Assembly: GCF_030272615.1 (NCBI RefSeq)
Contig: NC_081406.1
Span: forward strand, 398,860,939 to 398,924,938
Direction: 5' to 3'
DNA: 64,000 nt
Origin: Cryptomeria japonica
Taxonomy: Eukaryota; Streptophyta; Pinopsida; Cupressales; Cupressaceae
Both the position numbers and the translations under genes were made by a program. Positions 57,807-64,000 of the stretch are shown piece after piece. Numbering within the stretch: position 1 is the first letter of the stretch; every line of letters begins with the position of its first letter. The notes under the pieces were generated by a model. That model was not told the DNA's origin, made no database searches, and was given only the letters and a program-made list of their open reading frames with translations.

Positions 57807-58619
57807 TATTATGTCACCCCTTTCTTTCTCAATACAAACCTTTCCTATTAAAGCATTATGTTCTTTTGTTGTATCTAGATTATACTATTGACATTTGTCT
57901 CCTTGTTCAGTCATCGGGACAACGTATATATATATAGGATAAAGGGCACTTTGGTACCATTTGTAAAGAGAGAGAATAGGTCAAAGTTGGGATTTCCACC
58001 CATCGATACATAGAATAGTAGGCGGGATCGGGAAACTAAAACAACTTCAGGTTATGGGCTAAACCACCAGGAGGGAGAGCACTCAACCTCCTCAACCTAT
58101 CAATAGGGGTCACTCATCCACCCCCTTCACGAATAGTAGGGGAAAAATAGTTATAGAATCAACTATCCATACCATAGTAATTAAGAATTGTGGGAAGTTG
58201 TCTCTCGTCCCTATCCCCCCTATCAATATTGAGAAGGCTTAAAAACCGTAGGGCACCCAGTCTTCTTGGAGAGGCACTTTTCATCTCGATGCCCTATCCA
58301 TGGTAGAGGAATAATGGAGGGCCTATTTTAGGCAAGATTTTTTGTTTGAGGACTTGATCTATATCAAACAACCTTTATAATTCTACTATTCCCTTAAGGA
58401 TATTATTACACTTCAAAATTTTGGGCGATTCTTTCACTTCGTCACTTGGGAGATCAAATTCATCAATCACTTGTGTTTCAAAAATACTAGTTTGTAATGA
58501 ATTCCCTGATATGGTGATCATCTTAAAAAACTTGGAGGTTTCACATATTATCAGGTATTGATGGAGTTGAAACCAACTCTACAGTAAATTTCTTCAATCT
58601 GGAAGACTCTAATGGTTTC
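57807..58619 (-). pseudogene. Linker between the upstream RNase H-like domain and RT in element G
   Basis: The frames continue with stops (SLQTSIFETQVIDEFDLPSD near 58430-58490; EKERGDIIQALKDYIHVIVW leading into RT). The part 57930-58330 is richer in G and C than its surroundings (for example GGGATCGGGAAAC and CCTCCTCAACC). It may still be coding, or may be a small insertion. Confidence 0.5.
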
Positions 58620-59020
58620 AGTGAACTTGCTCCCACTGCCAAAGCATCTTCTCTTTTGTTAAACTTTCTTGGGATATGTTCAATTTTAAAAGCTTCGAAA
58701 CTTTCTATTAAATCTCATACTTGATGTCGATAATTGGCAAGCTTCTTGTATCGACAAATGTATTGTCTTCTTACATGTCTAACCACTAACTCTGAATCTC
58801 CTATTACTTTTAGTATTCACACTCCTTTATTTATGGCTACTAATAAACCATGTATCAATGCTTCATATTCTATAATGTTGTGCGTACATTGAAACTGAAG
58901 TATGTAGGCGGCCAAAAATGGTTTTCCTTTCAGGTTGGTCAATTACACTCCTATGCCTATCCCTTGATTTAATGTCCAGACCTCATCTTCTCTCAATGCA
59001 AGATATTTTCCATCTTTGGA
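58620..59020 (-). pseudogene. RNase H-like domain upstream of RT in element G
   Basis: After KVDSKDGKYLALREDEVWTL and GIGIGV the minus strand reads NIIEYEALIHGLLVAINKGV, a TGA, then ILKVIGDSELVVRHVRRQY, and further on IESFEAFKIEHIPRKFNKRE with DALA. These match the RNase H fold pattern: the EYEAL helix Glu, the GDS Asp, and a late (N)xxxD/DALA segment. This is a second RNase H in the element, in addition to that at 56651-56935. Plant Tat elements are known to carry an extra archaeal-type RNase H; as I recall it usually lies between the normal RNase H and integrase. Here it precedes RT. Confidence 0.75.
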
Positions 59021-59917
59021 ATCTACCTTACATCTTCCCACCTTGGGATATTCTTTGCAATTTAGAGAATTTTTCTTTTCTTCAGATTCCTTAATTTCCT
59101 TGCTAATTTTAGAATTATCCATCTTTAGTGGACTCATTCCTTTTAATGTCACCTTGCTTGAAATTTGTTTGTTGTCTAACACATTCAAACATAGTATGCA
59201 CTGAGTTTTAGGATGTGCAGTATTATGGACCCTACACCAATCGGTCAGCCAGTATGGACTCTAATGTTTCTTTGTGTTGTATGCAGGTATGAACTTTCTG
59301 AGCAACCATTTCTTCAAACATGTTTAACACATTATTTTCTTCATCATAAAACCCTAATTTTTAAGATCTTTTCATTTTCGACCTTTGACTGCAATTTTGA
59401 CCGATTTAGACATCTCCAAATTGGTTGTTTTTTTGAATTCCACATTAAAATCATAATCTCTACCATCCTTGAAAATTTTAACAAAATTTGATTAGACCGT
59501 GTGCGTTCCCGCAAAACATTCATTACCCAATTCAATCAACATGTCTATGTACGACAACCCTTCTATAATGGTTTTGGTTTCAAAAATGCATATTTCATTC
59601 ATCTGTGGCTTTATAGCATAAACTTCAGGTTCTACTTCAAGATGAAGCACCTCGTTTTGCTGATTGTAATCAGTGACCATTAGCTTCATCTGAGGTTCAG
59701 ACTCTATTCTAATCTGATTTGGAAATCCCTTCCATGGCAACCACATATGAGATAAATATGTATGTGAATATCCATTTAGCATTCTTAGCCAATCTCTACT
59801 TAGTAGGATCCCATACTAATTAGGTATATCTACTACTTGAATGTCCATGAAGCTTTGTATCCTCGAGTCCAATACCAATTGCATGTGTATATTTGTCAAT
59901 TCTCCAGTCATGTTCAC
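59021..59917 (-). pseudogene. Element G region between protease and the RNase H-like domain
   Basis: Two minus-strand stretches are visible: 59782-59492 (MLNGYSHTYLSHMWLPWKGF, EICIFETKTIIEGLSYIDML), which looks like the continuation of the protease-side polyprotein, and 59188-58943, Lys- and Ser-rich. Frames shift between them. No domain was recognised. Confidence 0.5.
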
Positions 59918-60130
59918 TTATGTCCAATCCAACTGAGTTACTTTATAGTTTGACCTTGTTGGAGTCAAACCTAATTCTTGACAAATAACCATTGGCATGA
60001 CATTTGTGGATGCCCTAGAGTCAATTAAACAATTATGTAAGTTCTTCCTGAATATCCTTAGGGTTAATAAGAATGGAAAAACTTCTGACTTGCCTTTGTA
60101 TATTGTCACATGTGCTTCATTAGTAGGCAT
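59918..60130 (-). pseudogene. Element G aspartic protease
   Basis: CLIDSRASTNVMPMVICQEL contains the protease site as DSRAS, with Arg where the conserved Gly (DSGAS) is expected; a single G-to-A change in a Gly codon explains it. The frame is shared with gag. The protease cleaves the polyprotein when active; this copy should be dead. Confidence 0.78.
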
Positions 60131-61975
60131 AATTTATTTTTCTTTTACCTTAAGTTCCTTCTCCCTATGATCATTCTTTTCTTTCCCTACGTGCTCTTCC
60201 AATCCCTTAAGGAAAGCATTCTTGATAACAGGTGTTCTCAACAATTCTGTCAAGGTCAAATTTACTTTCACTTTCTTAATTTCCTCTACTAGGTAATTCA
60301 TCAATTGTTCGGCACTTGCATCATTTCCTTTAACTTCTAACTTACCCATTTTAGTCACTCCTGGGGTTTTATAAACTTTATTTTCCTTGGGGGTGATCAA
60401 AAAGTTATTTGCTTGAGGATCAGGAGGTGTCTAATAATTATTTGATGGTACTGATGTTGTCAAAGGCTCCCTAGGATTGTTATAAGTTTTAATTTTCAAA
60501 TTATAGGTGTTCCCATTACGATATTGTTGTGTAGTATAAACTTCCTCAGTTTCTGACTCAGAAGAATCTTCCCACTGAAAAGGGAATATATATGATTCTA
60601 CTACCAAAGCAGTGAATTCCTTGATATTTCCAATATGCTCCACCATCGGATTTTCCTATATAAAACTTTTTGAATGTCTAGGGCTTTCTAAAAGTAAAGC
60701 ACTATTGTAGTTGGCTGGGATAATTTCACTACATGCATTTTTCTCACTAAATTCTTTTGAATGTTGTAATTTCATGACTTTGGATTGGAAGATATCAGTT
60801 GCTATCTTGAACTTTGGACAATCCTTTTCTGCATGTCCTGCTATATTATGAATTATACACCAATCATTCAAGGCACATTCTATCAAAATAATTCTGGTAG
60901 GGGGATTATTTTCCCCGAATAGAGGATTATCTAAAGGCGAGACTATCCCTCCATTATTTGGTCAAGAATTCTGATGTCTCAAAGGTCTACTCTGATTGTA
61001 CCTTTGTTGTCAATTAAAATTCCCTTGGTCATAACCTCTATTGTTATACTTCTGACTTCTCAAGTAGGACACTTTCATAGTCAATTTCCTTAACATGTCA
61101 AAGATCTCCTTAATTTCTTGTTTATTACTGTGATCTTCCTGTTTGTTTACCTCCAGAGTCTATGAGAAGAAATGACCTCCATTTTTTGGGGTCAATTCAG
61201 TGATTGTTGGTCCAGGATGTATTACTATGCCTTTGTTATTATCTAAAACTACTTGGTTTGGAAAGGTGTTTTGGAGAAACCCGACTGGACTTACCCCATG
61301 CATAGGTTGTGGTACAGTATTCCCTATTAGAACTATCATATTATTATAACTGGGCCCTATGGTCAGACCATATCCAACCTATCTCATTTCCTTATTCACA
61401 TTTCTAGACTCAACATATGCTACTGGCAGAGTTGCAATCACCAAAATTTTCCTCGTTACAAACATCGATGTTAAGGGATCCACAACTACATAATATATAG
61501 ACAATGCGACTGGTTCTGCTAATGTGTATGGAGCTTCAAGCTTTGAGTAAGATCTATGAAATCTATCATTGAAACTAGTAATTGGTTAATTTGGCTCTCG
61601 ATAGATTAAGGCGAACTGATGATATAACCTAACATGACCTATAGGTGCCTTAAATATTGACAAGAATGTTGCTTCTAACAAATCCTATATTGTTATTAAA
61701 TCGATAGGTAAATTAACATACCAAATGTGAGCATCTTCACTTAGAGTATATGGAAACAACCTACATACAACATCTTCATGCTGAATTCGGGCTCTCCCAC
61801 ACATATCTTTGAAAACCTTAAGATGCACTTCCACATCAACATGAATTTGAAACATTGGACACAATTTGTCAGGGTTTTTGGGAAAATCATGGTAAACATT
61901 GAACCTGATAGGTGAATTAACATTAAAATACACCAATGGAGGAGGTGCTAGCAGTGGATGTAATGGGGGCTGCAA
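60131..61975 (-). pseudogene. Element G gag
   Basis: The frame from 61975 reads FRFNVYHDFPKNPD-like, then HEDVVCRLFPYTLSEDAHIW and YVNLP, a typical gypsy Gag core. One knuckle-like motif, CIIHNIAGHAEKDC, lies near 60820-60860. Most of the gene from 61975 to 60134 keeps one frame with many stops. It forms the particle shell and packages RNA in intact elements. Confidence 0.75.
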
Positions 61976-62186
61976 TTGATTCTACAATTGTCCTCTATTA
62001 TTATTTACTAAATTTGGTCCTGCTAAAGTAGCCCTAGGCCTTCTATTCAGCCTATCCAATAATTATTTAAACTGGACACTAGGATCACACGGCCTAGACC
62101 TAGTGACTCTTTTGTACTCTAGCTTAAACTACTTAGGTTTCTTAAGGTCTAGTACTTTAGGCCCTCCTTCTAGCACTATATTTTAT

Positions 62187-62392
62187 TGATGTGAGTTTTG
62201 AGTTTTCTCAACATTCATAAACTCTTGCTCTCAACCATGAGTTTATGTTCTTGAAAGGTTTAGGGGACCTAGACCTCAAGGCTCAAGATGTCTTATAAGA
62301 CCCCATGGTTCTGCTCAGTAGTATACATCAACTATTTTTATATGAGGGGATTCTGATTAGTTTCTTTAAAATAACCTAGTTTTTCTCTTCAT
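62187..62392 (-). repeat. 5' LTR of element G, truncated
   Basis: It matches 47472-47680 (TGATGTGAGTTTTGAG to AACCTAGTTTTT). Similarity stops at about 62392, so some 500 bases of LTR are missing or displaced. Bases 62150-62186 show no standard iMet primer site. Confidence 0.7.
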
Positions 62393-62473
62393 TTAGTTTT
62401 TTTTTTCTATGTTTTAAGTTTATCATTTATAATCACAGAGTATATGTAGACTTAACACATGTAGGTATAAAAG
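62393..62473. other. Short unassigned stretch between G and H
   Basis: 81 bases with a T-run. It could be diverged G LTR or older DNA. Confidence 0.4.
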
Positions 62474-63341
62474 TGTTGGGGAAATGGTATCTCAACCTTG
62501 CATTTACACAAGGTTACTATTTATAGTAAGTGTTCATTTGAGCATGAAATGGTATGAAATTATCCCCAAAGCTTTTGGTTGGCTAGACAAGCATTCTGGT
62601 AAAGTTACATTGCAAGATCACAACTAGTTTTGAAGATATTAGATTTTCCATTTTAGAGATCCAATGAAAGGTTTAAATTAGATTTTGAGGACTTTAGAGG
62701 TCCTGAAATGCCCTAAAAAGTGGGTGTAAACAATGTAGTGATTTACAAGGCAATAGAGCACTTTGTGAGCTTTTTGGTGCTTCAAACAATTCATCAATAG
62801 GACACATGGTTCTCAAGTTATGGCCTCTGAAAGTTTGTACTCCTGAAACAAAAAATATAAAATACACTGAACACATAAATGGTTGTAAAAAGGGAGGGAC
62901 ATGTTATAGAGCATCTAGAAGGGAGATAAGGTTGGCTACACCTTATTGGGTGGTTTTAGCCCATGGTTTTGTAATATCATTTGATGGTTTCTTGTATTGT
63001 ATCTCCTATATATGAGGTGCATGAGATAGAGGTTGTGTGTAAGAGTCTTATAGCTATTAAGTTACCTCTAAATCTCTAATTAGTGGTACTCCTACGAAGA
63101 GTTTTCTCTGCAAGTATATTGTAATCTGTTTTGATCGTATAATAATATATTGGGTGGCTTTTGGAGTGTGGAGTTTTTCTCCCGAAAGGGTTTTCCCCAT
63201 GTAAATCACTGTGTTATGGTTTGAAAGTTATTATATCTATTTGTATTTTCTGTAACTATTGTGATGATTTGTAAAAGTTTTTACATTATCCTCCTCTCAA
63301 GGTTAGTGTAGGAAGTTGTTCTACTACTTAACTTCCTTACA
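62474..63341 (+). repeat. 5' LTR of element H
   Basis: It runs from TGTTGGGGAAATGG to CTTCCTTACA. TATA element at 63007 (CCTATATATGAGG). The second copy is outside the window, so the left end rests on the TGTTGG start only. Confidence 0.6.
63007..63013 (+). promoter_or_regulatory. Likely TATA box in the LTR of element H
   Basis: CTCCTATATATGAGGTGC, about 330 bases before the LTR end, a usual place for a copia core promoter. Confidence 0.5.
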
Positions 63342-63357
63342 AGTTGTTCAGAGCTTG
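63342..63357 (+). other. Degenerate primer binding site of element H
   Basis: AGTTGTTCAGAGCTTG follows the LTR; it keeps TCAGAGC of the iMet-type site but has changes before it. Confidence 0.5.
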
Positions 63358-63464
63358 ATCACCTTTGGTTTCAGTTGTGGGTTGTTGGGTTTTTTCAACT
63401 AATCCAGATTTGAGTGGGAGCTTGTGCAAAAGACACTTTTTGATCTTGTTGGATGAATTTTCAG

Positions 63465-64000
63465 ATGGCAAGTTTGTCAGGGAAGATAGAGGTGGAAAAT
63501 TTTAATGGAATAAATTTTGAGATGTGGAAGCTGAAGATGGAAGATTTGCTAATAGATCGAGATCTATGGGATGTTGTTGATGTGAATATCCAAAGGCCCT
63601 CAGATCCTACTGCGACAACTTAGTATGATGTTATTGACCAAAAAGCCAAGGGTCTAATCAGACTGTACCTAGTAGACTCTGTTCAGATCAATGTCCATGA
63701 AGAAAACACTACAAAGAAGCTATGGACTAAGCTTGGTAAAATGTATCAAGAGAAATCTTTATTAAATCAGATTTTCTTGAGGAAGAAATTGTATTCCTGG
63801 AAGATGGAAGAGGTTGAATGAGCTGCAGACCACCTGGAAGCATTCAATATGTTGGTGGCTAAATTAGTATATGTCGGTATTTAGATGAACAAAGAGGAGA
63901 AATGCAAGATCTTGCTTTGTTCTTTGCCTGATTCATGGGATTCTCTTGTTATGGATATCGGTAGTAATTTTGTTGTTTTGAAGTCTAAAGATGTAGTGGG
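63465..64000 (+). pseudogene. Element H gag, N-terminal part
   Basis: It opens MASLSGKIEVENFNGINFEM, then WKLKMEDLLIDRDLWDVVD, TTKKLWTKLGKMYQEKSLLN, LLCSLPDSWDSLVMDI. This is the plant copia Gag family of the UBN2/gag-polypeptide type. Stops are TAG near 63621, TGA near 63819 and TAG near 63882. The gene is cut by the window end. Confidence 0.85.

Larger units (their letters stand above)
47472..62392 (-). mobile_element. Element G: degenerate Ty3/gypsy (non-chromovirus) retrotransposon
   Basis: Minus-strand order from right to left: LTR fragment (62187-62392), gag (61975-60656), protease (about 60130-59918), an RNase H-like domain (about 59020-58620), reverse transcriptase (57806-56940), RNase H (56935-56651), integrase (56292-55148), a 3-kb gap, a long extra ORF (about 52060-48483), purine tract and 3' LTR (48194-47472). 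The RT phrase MSFLDGFSGYNQVMV and the C-terminal VNGQFLKHYF are typical of the Tat/Athila side of plant gypsy elements. Every gene is broken. Target duplication could not be checked because the right LTR is cut short. Confidence 0.85.
62474..64000 (+). mobile_element. Element H: copia retrotransposon, 5' part
   Basis: It has an LTR, a primer-site remnant and the start of a copia gag; the rest runs past the window. The LTR carries the GGTTTTCCCCATGTAAATCA phrase found in related form in F, C and A. Confidence 0.75.

Overview
The window looks like intergenic DNA from a large, repeat-rich seed-plant genome. It is AT-rich and packed with plant-type LTR retrotransposons (Ty1/copia with tRNA-iMet primer sites, and a non-chromovirus Ty3/gypsy). 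No host gene, rRNA or tRNA gene was recognised. A gymnosperm is possible, but the sequence does not prove it. Element names A to I are local labels.

Layout. (1) 1-11375: element B (minus strand, partial) is split by element A (161-8181, plus strand, complete). B itself sits in the gag of an older minus-strand element I (11376 to about 12950 or beyond). (2) 12951-14290: unassigned. (3) 14291-46680: element C (plus) is split by copia element D (minus, 19068-43860, target duplication GTAGA on both sides). The right-hand LTR of D is in turn split by E (25950-37028, minus, gypsy-like and non-autonomous, target duplication CTAGG) and by F (37243-43674, plus, copia). (4) 46681-47471: unassigned, with an LTR-like core promoter at its right end. 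(5) 47472-62392: G, a degenerate gypsy element on the minus strand. (6) 62474-64000: start of H, a plus-strand copia element that runs off the window.

The most interesting content is a family represented by A, B and C. These elements have copia-type LTR ends, iMet primer sites and purine tracts, but no protease, integrase, reverse transcriptase or RNase H was found in A (complete) or C (reassembled around D); the visible part of B agrees. They carry instead two genes of their own: a coiled-coil protein with four or five CCHC zinc knuckles, and a second protein of about 1,050-1,130 codons with a conserved N-terminal region and a coiled-coil C-terminal part. Parts of their LTRs resemble those of the copia elements in the same window (D, F, H), so the simplest reading is that copia enzymes mobilise them in trans. 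Element G adds two oddities: an RNase H-like domain upstream of its reverse transcriptase, and a long extra reading frame downstream of its integrase.

Apart from the 450-codon zinc-knuckle gene of A, every element gene is broken. Many lesions are TAG or TGA stops, or Cys-to-Tyr changes, which fit C-to-T decay of methylated cytosines. Boundaries were set by reading LTR copies, primer sites, purine tracts and target duplications by eye; no alignment or database search was run.
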